From Streptomyces radicis (GTDB taxonomy: Bacteria > Actinomycetota > Actinomycetes > Streptomycetales > Streptomycetaceae), in assembly GCF_003626575.1 (NCBI RefSeq), contig NZ_RBDY01000001.1, positions 372,001 to 436,000 of the forward strand: 64,000 nucleotides of DNA. Direction: 5' to 3'. Each line of letters begins with the position of its first letter. Position 1 is the stretch's first letter. The notes under the pieces were generated by a model. That model made no database searches, was not told where the DNA came from, and was given only the letters and a program-made list of their open reading frames with translations. Made by a program: the position numbers and the translations under genes. Below, piece after piece: positions 36,708 through 46,298 of this stretch.

Positions 36708-38085
36708 CGCGCGCCACCAGGACGCACGCGTCGTCCGTCCGCCCGGTCTCGCCGCACGCGTCCACCACCACGCGCAGGCACTCGCCCGCGCTGGTGGCCG
36801 CGGCGAGCCGGGGGGCCAGGCCGATCAGCCTGGGCTCCCCGCCATGGCCCGTGCGGCCGTCGGGCGGGATGTCCGAAAACAGGCCATCCGTGTGGAGCAC
36901 CAGCACATCGCCCGGCTCGAGCAGGTCGGTCCGTTCCGCGTAGCCCGCGTCGGTGACCGCGCCGAGCAGCGGCCCGGCGGGCCGGGGCAGGGCCCACCCG
37001 GTGGACCCGCGGCACAGCAGCGGCGCGGGATGGCCCGCCTGCGCCCAGGTCAGCAGCCCGCCCATGGGCTCCCAGCGGCAGCACAGGGCGCTCACCAGCA
37101 CCGGGTGCACCCCGCCGTCGAGCAGCTGGTTGAGATGGGCGAGCAACGCGCCCGGCCCCGCCCCCGTCAGGGCGATGCCGCGGATCGCGCCCAGCGCGGT
37201 GGCCGTTCCCGCCACGGCGGCCGGGCCGCGCCCCGACAGGTCGCCCACGCTCAACACGCAGCCGCCGTCCGGGAGTTCGAGGGCGTCGTACCACTTGCCG
37301 CTCATCGGCGTCCCCCGCCGCGCCGGCAGGAAACGGGCGGCGAGCTCGAGCGAACCGGGCCGCCCCCGCACCCGCCCCGCCTCGGGCGAGCCCAGCCAGG
37401 GCGCGAGCGCCGACTCCTCCAGGTCGATCACCACGCCGTGCGCCGCCCCCACGGGGGCGCGCGGCCGCTCGGCCGCGCCGGCGCGCACCGCGGCGACGGC
37501 ACTGGCCCGCAGCTCGCTCACATCGCGGATCACCGCCCACATGGCGACCGTTCCGCCCCGGTCGTCGAGCACCGGCTCGCCCGCCATCCGCACGGTGCGC
37601 AGCGACCCGTCGGGCCGCCTCACGCGGAACTCGCAGTCCACGGGCCGCCCGTCCACCAGACACCCGGTGACGGCCGCGGTGAGCGCGGGCTGGTCCTCAT
37701 CGGGCAGCCACGACGGCAGCTGGTCAAGGGTGAGCGGGCCCTCGTCCACGTCCCTGCCGAAGATCGAGAACAGCTCGTCGGACCAGGCGACGCCGTCGGT
37801 CATGAGGTTCCACTCGGCGCTGCCGACGCGCATGCCGAGGCTGGCCCTGCCCGGCGGCTCGGGCCCGGCCAGCCGGGCGAGCTGGTCGGTCGCCTCGTCG
37901 AGGCGGTGCGCGACCATCGCCCACACGGCGTGCCGTATGCCGTGCCCGGTCCCGGCCGCCGCCTCGGCGAGCCGGACGGCGTCCAGGTCGTCGCGCAGGT
38001 GGTGGACGCGCTCGATGAGGTCGTCGAGCGTGGGCCCCGCGGGAACGTCGTTCGCGGGGTGATCCGGGTTGTGGGACGAGAGCAT
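36697..38085 (-). CDS. PAS-PP2C (SpoIIE/RsbU-type) phosphatase
   Basis: The 462-residue protein starts at the ATG complementary to 38083-38085 (GGGGATC upstream); a longer in-frame ORF to 38160 lacks support. A PAS domain lies at about 85-205 (GMRVGSAEWNLMTDGVAWSDELFSIFG region, then EFRVRRPDGS and VIRDVSE). The phosphatase domain follows, with VGDLSGRGPAAVAG, HTDGLFS and the final TDDACVLVARV. The first metal-binding motif normally GGDWYD is SGKWYD, so one ligand may be lost. Such proteins dephosphorylate anti-sigma-factor antagonists in stress signalling. It overlaps tail to tail with the NsdA-like gene. Confidence 0.85.
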   Translation of the reverse strand: MLSSHNPDHPANDVPAGPTLDDLIERVHHLRDDLDAVRLAEAAAGTGHGIRHAVWAMVAHRLDEATDQLARLAGPEPPGRASLGMRVGSAEWNLMTDGVAWSDELFSIFGRDVDEGPLTLDQLPSWLPDEDQPALTAAVTGCLVDGRPVDCEFRVRRPDGSLRTVRMAGEPVLDDRGGTVAMWAVIRDVSELRASAVAAVRAGAAERPRAPVGAAHGVVIDLEESALAPWLGSPEAGRVRGRPGSLELAARFLPARRGTPMSGKWYDALELPDGGCVLSVGDLSGRGPAAVAGTATALGAIRGIALTGAGPGALLAHLNQLLDGGVHPVLVSALCCRWEPMGGLLTWAQAGHPAPLLCRGSTGWALPRPAGPLLGAVTDAGYAERTDLLEPGDVLVLHTDGLFSDIPPDGRTGHGGEPRLIGLAPRLAAATSAGECLRVVVDACGETGRTDDACVLVARVRS

Positions 38086-38302
38086 GACTGATCCCCGATA
38101 CGGCGCGGTCGGGCCCCGAGAGGCCGAGCGGTCGGAGCGGACGACTCCAGACTGTTGCACAGCCTTCCCCTTCCGGTGAGAGATTCAGCCGCCCGAGGCG
38201 GCGGTTCCCGTGTGGAAGGTGTAGAACGGCTGTGACCGGCAAGGAGCCCGCCCAACGGAAATCCCGTTGCCAGCTCATCGCACGCACCGGATGCTGACTC
38301 AT

Positions 38303-39742
38303 ATGTTCGCCAGTCCGACCGAAACAGACATAGCGCCCAGCGGATCCCTCCTCGGGCTCCTCCAGCGAGGGCGCGGCGACGGGTGGCTGCACGCCCTCGC
38401 GGCCCCCAGGGCGGAGGCCGTCGCCGCGCTCGAGCGCTGCGTGCTGCACGATCCCCGCCAGGACTGGCAGCTGGAGCACCGCTCCCTCTACTACGCCCGC
38501 CTCTACGCGGAGCTCGGCGCCGACCTCGACGCCGTCGAGGCCCACCTCACCGATCCCGAGGACGCCCTGCGCGACGACGAGGAGCGCACCGGGCTCGCCC
38601 TGTCCGTCCTCGGCCACCTCACGTCGTACGGCGACCGCAGGGCGCTACGGCTGCTGCGCCGCTACGCCGTCTCGGGCGCCAACTGGCGCTGGGCGCTCGA
38701 CGAGCTGGCCGTCCGCGACGACGACGCGGGGCTGCGCGCCCTCGGCCCGCGGATCCTGGCCCGCTTCCCGGCCGACGCGGCGGGCGAGGCGGCCCTGACC
38801 AGGGCCGTTCGCGACTCGTTCGAGCCGCGCCCCTGGCACCTGTGGGCCGGCGACCCGGCCCGGCCAGGACAGCGCGCCCGCCTCGAACGGGCCCTGGAGC
38901 ACGGCGACTTCGACCGCTGGCAGCGGCAGCTGCGCCCCACGGGGCCGCAGCCGGGGTGGAGCGTCGCCTCCGTCCTGGAGTGGGCCCGCGAGGGCTATGA
39001 GCAGACCCCGCGGCAGTGGCGCGAGGCGTCGGCCGCGCGCTGCCTCGGCGCCGTCGCGGGCCCCGAGGACCGCGGCACGCTGCTGGCCGCCGCCGCCGAA
39101 GGACACCCGGCCGCCCGCGCCGCCGCGCTGCGGCACCTCGCCGAGCGTGGCGACCCCGACGTCTTCCCGCTGATCGAGGCGGGCGCGGTGGCGGCCGACG
39201 AGGACGTGGCCACGGCCGCGGTCACGGCGTTCGCCCGCATGCGCGGGGCCGCCGCGCTCGCCAGGGCGCGGCTGTGGGCCGAGCGCGCCGACGACCTCGG
39301 CGCGTGCGCCGCCGTCCTGCTCGCCGGGCGCGGCGGACCGCGGGACGCGCCCCTGGTGCTGGCCGCGCTCTACCGCGCGGTGCGCACCCACGGCACCGAC
39401 GCGCGGGAGCTGCGGCCGCTGGTCGAGGGCGTGGGGCGGCTCGCGGTGCCGGGCGCGGTGCCGGTGCTGCGGCACGTCTACCGCGAGACGTCGTCCTCCC
39501 ATCTGCGCGGCCACACGGCCACCGCGCTGGCCGCCACGGACGGCTCGTTCCCGGCGGGGTTCGCCGTCGAGTGCCTGTGGGACTGCGAGGAGGACACCCG
39601 CGAGGTCGGCGCCCGCTGCGCGACCACGGTGGACAGCCGCGTCGTCGAGCGCCTGCGGCGGCTCGCGACCGACCCGGCGGAGCAGGCCGGGGTGCAGACC
39701 GCGGTGCGGGGGCGTCTCGCGGGTCGCGCGGGCGGCCGATGA
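38303..39742 (+). CDS. HEAT-repeat-like protein of unknown function
   Basis: The 479-residue protein is almost wholly alpha-helical with repeated Ala/Leu/Arg helices of HEAT type (AARAAALRHLAERGDPDVFPL, VATAAVTAFARM). N-terminal APSGSLLGLLQRGRGDGWLHAL and HRSLYYARLYAELGADL look conserved. No signal, membrane span or catalytic motif is present. ATG 38303 gives the most compact start; ATG 38291 and TTG 38267 are in frame and none has a good ribosome site. It is probably a scaffold in the cytosol. It is divergent from the PP2C gene, so the 217-base gap should contain both promoters, which I could not define. Confidence 0.7.
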   Translation: MFASPTETDIAPSGSLLGLLQRGRGDGWLHALAAPRAEAVAALERCVLHDPRQDWQLEHRSLYYARLYAELGADLDAVEAHLTDPEDALRDDEERTGLALSVLGHLTSYGDRRALRLLRRYAVSGANWRWALDELAVRDDDAGLRALGPRILARFPADAAGEAALTRAVRDSFEPRPWHLWAGDPARPGQRARLERALEHGDFDRWQRQLRPTGPQPGWSVASVLEWAREGYEQTPRQWREASAARCLGAVAGPEDRGTLLAAAAEGHPAARAAALRHLAERGDPDVFPLIEAGAVAADEDVATAAVTAFARMRGAAALARARLWAERADDLGACAAVLLAGRGGPRDAPLVLAALYRAVRTHGTDARELRPLVEGVGRLAVPGAVPVLRHVYRETSSSHLRGHTATALAATDGSFPAGFAVECLWDCEEDTREVGARCATTVDSRVVERLRRLATDPAEQAGVQTAVRGRLAGRAGGR

Positions 39743-39829
39743 GCCCCTGGCGGTGATGCTCATGGGACGTTTCCCGAACGGACATACGGATGTGGGCGGG
39801 GGCACGCCGACGCCGGTGACAACTGCCCT

Positions 39830-40975
39830 ATGCGCACCTCCCCGATGCGAGTCGCCATCATCACCGAGTCCTACCCTCCCGATGTCAACGGCGTGGCCCG
39901 CTGCGCGCTGGAGACCGCCCGCCACCTGACGCGGCGCGGCCACCACCCGCTGGTCGTCGCCCCCGCTCCCGCTCCCGCCCCCGGCGTCCGCGCCCGCCAC
40001 GACGGCCCCGCTCCCGTCGTGCACGTCCCCTCCCTCCCGCTGCCCGGCTATCCCCAGGTCAGGGTCGCCCTCCCCAGCCGCAAGCTCGCCTCGGCGGTGG
40101 CCGCTCACCGTCCCGATGTCGTGCACCTGGCCAGCCCGTTCGTCCTGGGGGCCCGCGGCGCCTCCCTCGCCGTGCGGCTCGGCGTCCCCGCCGTCGCGGT
40201 GTACCAGACCGATCTCGCGGGCTATGCCCGCACCTACCTGGGCGCGGGCGAGCTGGCCGCCTGGCGGCGCATACGCGCCGTGCACACCGCGGCCGACCTG
40301 ACCCTGGCACCCTCCACCGCCTCGCTCAACGCCCTTGAGGCCAGGGGAGTTCCCCGGGTCGCGCTGTGGGGCAGGGGCGTGGACACCGAACGCTTCACGC
40401 CCGACCGGCGCGACCCCGGGCTGCGCCGCGAGCTGGCCCCCGGCGGCGAGCAGCTGATCGGCTACGTCGGCAGGCTGGCGCCCGAGAAGCACGTGGAGCT
40501 GCTGGCCGAGGCGGCCGCCCTGCCCGGTGTGCGGGTCGTGGTGGTCGGCGACGGGCCGAGCGAGGGCGCCCTGCGCGCCGCGCTGCCTGGCGCCCACTTC
40601 CTCGGCCGGCGCACCGGCGACGACCTGGCCCGCGTGTACGCGTCGCTCGACGTGTTCGTGCACACCGGCCCTTTCGAGACGTTCTGCCAGACCGTCCAGG
40701 AGGCCCAGGCCAGCGGCGTCGCCGTGGTGGCCCCGGCCGTCGGCGGGCCGCTCGACCTGATCGACCACGAGGTCACGGGCCTGCTGGTGCCGCCCCGCGA
40801 CCCGGCCGCCGTCGCCGGTGCCGTCGCCGCGCTGCGCGACGACGCCCCGCGGCGCGGCCGCCTCGCCGCCGCGGGCCTGGCCGCCGTGGCGGGCCGCACG
40901 TGGGAGGCCGTCGGCGACCAGCTGATCGGCCACTACGGCCGCGTGCTCGACGCCAGGGCGGTGGCCGTCAGGTGA
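39830..40975 (+). CDS. GT4-family glycosyltransferase
   Basis: The 381-residue GT-B enzyme has the N-terminal acceptor-side fold (MRVAIITESYPPDVNGVAR) and a donor-binding C-half with GYVGRLAPEKHVELL, VVVGDGPSEGAL and the family 4 motif region GPFETFCQTVQEAQASG-VAVV. The pattern is close to MgtA/PimB-like mannosyltransferases and other actinobacterial retaining enzymes. ATG 39830 starts it (39845 is an alternative); neither has a visible ribosome site. It overlaps a second glycosyltransferase gene (GTGA), and a coupled SGNH hydrolase follows, suggesting an envelope or secondary glycoconjugate pathway. Confidence 0.88.
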   Translation: MRTSPMRVAIITESYPPDVNGVARCALETARHLTRRGHHPLVVAPAPAPAPGVRARHDGPAPVVHVPSLPLPGYPQVRVALPSRKLASAVAAHRPDVVHLASPFVLGARGASLAVRLGVPAVAVYQTDLAGYARTYLGAGELAAWRRIRAVHTAADLTLAPSTASLNALEARGVPRVALWGRGVDTERFTPDRRDPGLRRELAPGGEQLIGYVGRLAPEKHVELLAEAAALPGVRVVVVGDGPSEGALRAALPGAHFLGRRTGDDLARVYASLDVFVHTGPFETFCQTVQEAQASGVAVVAPAVGGPLDLIDHEVTGLLVPPRDPAAVAGAVAALRDDAPRRGRLAAAGLAAVAGRTWEAVGDQLIGHYGRVLDARAVAVR

Positions 40976-42138
40976 GCGGCCGGAACGGTGCGGGGCTGCG
41001 CGTCGTCCGCCTCGCCAACTTCGTGGCCCCCGCCTCGGGGGGCCTGCGCACCGCGCTGCGCGAGCTGGGCACGGGCTACGCCGAGGCCGGGCACGAGCCC
41101 GTGCTCGTGGTCCCCGGCGAGAGCGCGGGGGACGTGATGACCGGGCAGGGACGGGTGATCACGCTGCCGGGCCGCGTGCTGCCCGGTACCGGCGGCTACC
41201 GCGTGCTGACCGACAGGCCGCGGCTGACCCGGCTGCTCGCCGAGCTCGCCCCCGACCGCCTCGAGGTCTCCGACCGCACCACGCTGCGGTGGACGGGGGA
41301 GTGGGCCAGGCGGCACCGGGTGCCTGCCGTGATGGTCTCCCACGAGAGCGTCGACGGCGTCCTGGCCACCTGGGGCCTGCCGGAGAGCCTGTGCCGAAGG
41401 GCCGCCGACCGCCTCAACCTCCGCACGGCGCACGCCTACACGCGCGTGATCTGCACCACGGAGTGGGCGGAGCGCGAGTTCCGGCGCGTCGGCGCGCGCA
41501 ACGTCGTTCGCGCCCCCCTGGGCGTCGACCTGCGCCGCTGCCGCCCGGGCTTGCGCGACCGCGCGCTGCGGGACGAGCTGGCGGGGGGCGCCCAGGTGCT
41601 GCTCGCGATGTGCTCGAGGCTCTCCCCGGAGAAGCGCCCGGGGCTCGCCCTCGACGCCCTGGCCGAGCTGCGCCGCGGCGGCACGGACGCCGCGCTGGTG
41701 ATCGCGGGCGAGGGCCCGCTCGGCGGCAGGCTCCGCGAACGCGCCAGGGCCGAGCGGCTGCCCGTGGCCTTCGCCGGGCACGTCGGCGACCCCGCGGACG
41801 TCGCCGTCCTCCAGGCGAGCGCGGACGTCGTGCTCGCCCCGGGCCCCGCGGAGACGTTCGGCCTGGCCGCCATGGAGGCGCTGGCCTGTGGCACCCCCGT
41901 GGTGGCGAGCGCCAGGTCCGCGGTGCCCGCCCTGCTCGGCACGGCGGGCACGCGCGCCGACGGCACGGGCCGCTCGTTCGCCGACGGGGTGCGCCGCCTG
42001 CTGGCCCGCCCCGAGCCCGACCGGCGCGCGGCGGCGCGCGCCCGCGCGGAGGAGTTCCCGTGGCGCGCCGCGGTGGACGCGTTCCTCACGGCCCTCGACG
42101 CCCCGCGCGTCCGCGCCACCGCGGGCGGCGAGCGATGA
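40972..42138 (+). CDS. GT4-family glycosyltransferase, second of a coupled pair
   Basis: The 388-residue protein starts at GTG 40972 inside the GTGA overlap. It opens with VVRLANFVAPASGGLRTALRELG and has CSRLSPEKRPGLALDALAEL, VIAGEGPLGGRL and PAETFGLAAMEALACGTPVV in the nucleotide-sugar-binding half. The N-terminal segment ending VSHESVDGVLATWGL differs clearly from the first enzyme, so the two act on different acceptors. The substrate is unknown. Strict overlap with the genes on both sides indicates one polycistronic unit of three genes. Confidence 0.88.
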   Translation: MSGRNGAGLRVVRLANFVAPASGGLRTALRELGTGYAEAGHEPVLVVPGESAGDVMTGQGRVITLPGRVLPGTGGYRVLTDRPRLTRLLAELAPDRLEVSDRTTLRWTGEWARRHRVPAVMVSHESVDGVLATWGLPESLCRRAADRLNLRTAHAYTRVICTTEWAEREFRRVGARNVVRAPLGVDLRRCRPGLRDRALRDELAGGAQVLLAMCSRLSPEKRPGLALDALAELRRGGTDAALVIAGEGPLGGRLRERARAERLPVAFAGHVGDPADVAVLQASADVVLAPGPAETFGLAAMEALACGTPVVASARSAVPALLGTAGTRADGTGRSFADGVRRLLARPEPDRRAAARARAEEFPWRAAVDAFLTALDAPRVRATAGGER

Positions 42139-43097
42139 ACGGGGAGTCCGAGCACCGGGGCGCGCGCCTCGTCGCCCTCGGCGACTCCCTCACCGAGGGC
42201 CTCGGCGACCCCCTGCCCAGGGCGTCGGGCGGCGCGGGGCCGCGGTGGCGGGGGTTCGTGCCGCTGCTCGCCGAGGGGCTGCCGCCCCCCGGCGGCGCGG
42301 TCCGCACGGTCAACCTGGCCCGCAGCGGCGCCCGTTCCGCCGATGTGGCGGGCGCCCAGCTCGCCGCCGCGCTGGCCCACAGGCCACGGGTGGCCTCGGT
42401 CATCGTCGGCGGCAACGACACGCTGCGCTCGCCGTTCGACATCGCCCGCACGGCCCGCGACCTGGACAGGGCCATCGGCGCGCTGACCGCGGACGGCGCC
42501 GTGGTGCTCACCGCGTGCCTCCCCGACCCGGGGCGCATGCTCCGGCTGCCGCGCGCCGTCACCGCGCCCCTCGCGCGGCGCATGCGGGCGCTCAACGACG
42601 TGGTGCACCACCTCTCCTGGCGCTACGACGCCGTGCACGCCCACCTCGCGGACCACCCGTGTGTCGCGGACAAGGCGGCCTGGAGCGTGGACCGGCTGCA
42701 CCCGAGCGAGCTGGGGCACCGGCTGCTCGCCAGGGAGTTCCACGTGGGCCTCGCGGCGCGCGGCCTGGCCGCGGGCCGCCCGCCCTCGCCGCTCGCCGAC
42801 CAGCCGCCGCCCAGGCCCACGGCGAGCGCCTGGTGGCTGGCCACCCGGGGCACCCGCTGGGTGGCGGCCCGCTCCACCGACCTGCTGCCAGGACTGGCGC
42901 GGCTCGCCCTGGTCGAGACCAGGCACCGCGTCGCCGGGACGCTGGAGACGCTCGAGCGCGCCACCAGGGAGGCGACCCGCGACGCCCTGCGCGCCACGGC
43001 GGGCCCGCCCAGGGCACCCACCCCCGCCCCGACCCGCGCACCGGCCGCGGTCCCGCCCCCGGCCACCGAGGAGAGCGCCCTGGGGATCCTCGACTAG
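42135..43097 (+). CDS. SGNH/GDSL hydrolase with a C-terminal extension
   Basis: ATG 42135 overlaps the previous stop (ATGA). The 320-residue protein has block I GDSLTEG with the nucleophile Ser, block III VGGND, and block V DRLHPS with the catalytic Asp/His. Residues about 1-215 form the hydrolase. The C-terminal 100 residues add a helical, Arg-rich segment and an Ala/Pro-rich tail without a membrane span. No signal peptide is present. It may deacylate or acylate the product of the two coupled glycosyltransferases. Confidence 0.88.
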   Translation: MNGESEHRGARLVALGDSLTEGLGDPLPRASGGAGPRWRGFVPLLAEGLPPPGGAVRTVNLARSGARSADVAGAQLAAALAHRPRVASVIVGGNDTLRSPFDIARTARDLDRAIGALTADGAVVLTACLPDPGRMLRLPRAVTAPLARRMRALNDVVHHLSWRYDAVHAHLADHPCVADKAAWSVDRLHPSELGHRLLAREFHVGLAARGLAAGRPPSPLADQPPPRPTASAWWLATRGTRWVAARSTDLLPGLARLALVETRHRVAGTLETLERATREATRDALRATAGPPRAPTPAPTRAPAAVPPPATEESALGILD

Positions 43098-43115
43098 CCA
43101 CGGCCATCGCGGCGT

Positions 43116-43586
43116 TCAGAAGACGAAACCCTTTCCCGTCCGACCGGCGTGCGGGGCGAACAGGTCGAGCAGGCGCGTCCGGGCCGCCCGCACCCGGTGG
43201 GCGAGGATCTCCACGATCACCCGCAGCAGCGCGTAGCCGAACGCCGGGTCGCGGTCGCACAGCTCCTGCACCTCCGCGCCGTCGAACCGGTAGGCCCGCA
43301 CGGGGCTCAGCGCCTCGGCGCCGAAGTCCCACTCGTACGGCGGGAAGAGCCAGGACCAGCCCAGCAGATCGCCCGAGTCGAGGGACGACACCGCCGTCGG
43401 CCGCGTTCCCGAGAGGCGCAGGTCGAGCGTCACCGTCCCCGAGCGGAGGATCCAGAACTCGTCGGCCCGCCCCTTCTCCTCGAAGATCCGTTCCCCCTGC
43501 GCGAACGAGACCTCGGAGGCCACCTCCATGAGCCGGTCGCGGTACTCGGCGGGGAGCACGCGCAGCAGCCGCCGTGGAGCCGTCAT
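43116..43586 (-). CDS. Cyclic-nucleotide-binding-domain protein without a DNA-binding domain
   Basis: The 156-residue product starts at the ATG complementary to 43584-43586, preceded by GGGAGGAGG. It is a single Crp-type beta-roll (ASEVSFAQGERIFEEKGRA, FWILRSGTVTLDL, SGDLLGWSWLFPPYEW) with a C-terminal helix; there is no helix-turn-helix. The cAMP-binding RxS-type loop is not obvious, so its ligand is uncertain. Related stand-alone proteins in actinobacteria accompany stress or redox signalling genes. It is divergent from the PAS/GAF/PP2C protein, with 183 bases between. Confidence 0.8.
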   Translation of the reverse strand: MTAPRRLLRVLPAEYRDRLMEVASEVSFAQGERIFEEKGRADEFWILRSGTVTLDLRLSGTRPTAVSSLDSGDLLGWSWLFPPYEWDFGAEALSPVRAYRFDGAEVQELCDRDPAFGYALLRVIVEILAHRVRAARTRLLDLFAPHAGRTGKGFVF

Positions 43587-43769
43587 CTCCGAGCCTCCTC
43601 CCGGTCCCGCCGGTGCCCTCGTCCTGCCGGTGCCCCGTCCTGCCATTGGACCCCGAACGGCCCATTCCCGCATCCCGGAACGGTGCAGGTGAAGTCGCCG
43701 CGCGCCCCCGTGTCCTGGACAGTGGGGGCTCAGGGGGAGGCGAAGGGCGCCGCGTGGCCGAGGAGGAAT

Positions 43770-46238
43770 GTGAACGCGATCCCGCACCCGGGGCGCCTCA
43801 ACCGCCCGCTCGGCGGAGCCGCCGCCCTCCTGCTGCTCGACCGCGACGGCCGGATCCTGACGGGGACCGCGAGCACCGAGCGGCTGATCGGCCGCCGCCC
43901 CGGCGAGCTGCGCGGCATGCGGTTCTCCGACCTCGTCGGCGAGCCGGAGGTGTGGGCCGACCTGGAGGAGCTGACCGACGTCCACGAGGTGGGACATGGC
44001 TTCGCGACCCTGCGCCGCCCCGACGGCAGGAGCGCCGACGTGCGGATCGACGTCTTCCCGCTGCTGCCCGACCGCGCGCCCCGCCAGCTCGTCGCCCTCA
44101 CCGCGGGCGACGCGGCCCGCCGCCAGGAGGAGAACCGCGCGCTGATGCGGGCGCTGTTCTCGCAGAGCAGGGTCGGCCTGGCCATCCACGACGCGGACCT
44201 GCGCATCACGCGCATGAACGGCGACCCCGCGGGCGTCGCCCGCCCCACCGACGCGCCCCGGGGGTTCACCCTCCCCGCCGCGCTCGACGACATCCTGGTG
44301 GCCGAGGACGCCCGGGCCACCCTCGACCGGTTCCGCCACGTGACCGCCGTCGGCGAGCCGCTCATCCAGTGGGAGCACTCGGGGCGCCTGAAGGCCGCCC
44401 CGCAGCGGGAGCGGCTGCTCGCCAGGTCCGCGCTCCGCCTCCAGGACACCAGGGGCCGCCCGCTCGGCGTGCTGAGCATCTTCAGCGACATCACCGAACA
44501 GCGGTTCGCCGACCGCAGGATGGACCTGCTGCACGACGCGGCCCAGCGCATCGGCCCCTCACTCGACGTCACCCGCAACGCGGAGGAGCTGGCCCGCGTG
44601 CTCGTCCCCCGGTTCGCCGACCTCGCCGCCGTCGACCTCTCCGAGGCGCTGCTCACCGGCGACGAGCCCGGCGCGGTCCACCACGGCGCGCCCGTGCGCC
44701 GGGTCGCCGCCGAGGCGGCCGACGGCGCGTGGCCGCCGGGGGCGCACGCCTGCGGCGCGACGTTCCGGATCCACCACCCGCCGGACCACTCCACGCCCGA
44801 GGTGCGCACCCTGCGCGAGGAAGAGGTCACCGAGCTGCGCACCGGATCCGTCGAGGACGCCCCTGACGCCCGCCCCGACGCCGACGACGGCGGGCTCCTG
44901 CCCGACGAGCACGGCTCCCGCATGGCCATCCCGCTGCGCGCCAGGGGACAGGTGCTCGGCTCGCTCGCCGTGTGGCGCTCGCCCGAGCGCCCGGCGTTCG
45001 GCGACTGGGACGCGGAGCTGGCCGAGGAGATCGGCTCACGCGCCGCGCTCAGCGTCGACAACGCCCGCCGCTACACCCGCGAACACCGCACCCTGGAGAG
45101 CCTCCAGCGCAGCCTGCTGCCCCAGCCCGACTTCGCGTTCAGCGCCGCGCGCGCCGCGGGCGGCTATGTGCCCGCGGCCACCGCGGCGGGCATCGGCGGC
45201 AGCTGGTACGACGTCATCCCGCTCTCCTCCGCGCGCGTCGCGTTCGTCATCGGCGACGTCGCCGGGCACGGGCTGAGCGCCACCGCCACGATGGGCAGGC
45301 TCCGCACGGCCGTCCAGACCCTCGCCGACCTCGACCTCGCCCCCGACGAGCTCCTGAACCGCCTCGACGACCTCGCCATCCGCCTCGCCGACGTCGAGCC
45401 GCACCCGGACGGCACGCGCGGCGGCGCCATCGGCGCCACGTGCCTGTACTGCGTCTACGACCCCGTCACCGGGCACTGCGCCATGGCCGCCGCCGGGCGC
45501 GTCCCACCCGTGGTCGCGGAGCCCGGCGGCCCGGCCAGGGACGTCACCCTCGAGCCAGGACCCTCCCTCGGGACCGGCGGCCCCCCGTTCGAGACGGCGA
45601 GGCTGCGCCTCGAACCCGGCAGCATGCTGCTGTTCTTCAGCGAGCAGCTCGTCGCCCGATCCGGGGAGGGCCGGGCAGGCGGCGCCCATGGCCGCGCGCG
45701 CCGACTCGCCCTGCTCCGCGACCGGGTGACCGCGTCGGCCGCGGCGGGCGACGCGCCCGCGACGGTCGGGCGCGCCGTCCTCGACGCGCTGCTGCCCGAC
45801 CGCTCCCCGGCCAACGACGTGGCGCTGCTCGCCGCGACCGTGCACGCGCTGCCCGACGACGCCACCGCCGACTGGGAGTTCCCCGCCGACCCCGCCGCCG
45901 TGGGCCGGGCCCGCGACGCCGTCATCACCCGGCTGAAGGACTGGGACCTCGCCGAGCACGCGTTCGCCAGCGAACTGATCGTCAGCGAGCTGGTCACCAA
46001 CGCCATCCGCTACGCGGGCGGCCCCGTCGGGCTCCGGCTCATCCGGGACAAGACCCTCATCTGCGAGGTCTCCGACCCCAGCGAGACGCAGCCGCACCTG
46101 CGCCGCGCCCGCCCCACCGACGAGGGCGGCCGCGGCCTGTTCCTGGTCGCCCAGGTCGCCCACCGCTGGGGCAGCCGCTACACCGTCTCGGGCAAGACGA
46201 TCTGGACCGAGCAGCTGATGGAGCAGGCCGACCGGTAG
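43770..46238 (+). CDS. PAS-PAS-GAF-PP2C-HATPase sensor protein, apparent pseudophosphatase
   Basis: The 822-residue protein starts at GTG 43770 just after AGGAGG (three-base spacing). Order: PAS (about 10-115), PAS (about 125-250, SDITEQRF end), GAF (about 260-440), PP2C/SpoIIE-like (about 450-680) and a C-terminal anti-sigma-type ATPase (about 690-815, ELIVSELVTNAIRYAG as the N box, TDEGGRGLFLVAQVA). In the PP2C region GGDWYD is GGSWYD and the TDGL aspartate is replaced (FFSEQLV), although VIGDVAGHG remains. Loss of two metal ligands suggests no phosphatase activity. It may instead act through the kinase-like C-terminal domain. Confidence 0.85.
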   Translation: MNAIPHPGRLNRPLGGAAALLLLDRDGRILTGTASTERLIGRRPGELRGMRFSDLVGEPEVWADLEELTDVHEVGHGFATLRRPDGRSADVRIDVFPLLPDRAPRQLVALTAGDAARRQEENRALMRALFSQSRVGLAIHDADLRITRMNGDPAGVARPTDAPRGFTLPAALDDILVAEDARATLDRFRHVTAVGEPLIQWEHSGRLKAAPQRERLLARSALRLQDTRGRPLGVLSIFSDITEQRFADRRMDLLHDAAQRIGPSLDVTRNAEELARVLVPRFADLAAVDLSEALLTGDEPGAVHHGAPVRRVAAEAADGAWPPGAHACGATFRIHHPPDHSTPEVRTLREEEVTELRTGSVEDAPDARPDADDGGLLPDEHGSRMAIPLRARGQVLGSLAVWRSPERPAFGDWDAELAEEIGSRAALSVDNARRYTREHRTLESLQRSLLPQPDFAFSAARAAGGYVPAATAAGIGGSWYDVIPLSSARVAFVIGDVAGHGLSATATMGRLRTAVQTLADLDLAPDELLNRLDDLAIRLADVEPHPDGTRGGAIGATCLYCVYDPVTGHCAMAAAGRVPPVVAEPGGPARDVTLEPGPSLGTGGPPFETARLRLEPGSMLLFFSEQLVARSGEGRAGGAHGRARRLALLRDRVTASAAAGDAPATVGRAVLDALLPDRSPANDVALLAATVHALPDDATADWEFPADPAAVGRARDAVITRLKDWDLAEHAFASELIVSELVTNAIRYAGGPVGLRLIRDKTLICEVSDPSETQPHLRRARPTDEGGRGLFLVAQVAHRWGSRYTVSGKTIWTEQLMEQADR

Positions 46239-46298
46239 GGGCGTCACCGGGTCGGCCGCCGGGCGGCGTTGTCAGTGGCAACGCCTAAGGTGTGGCTC

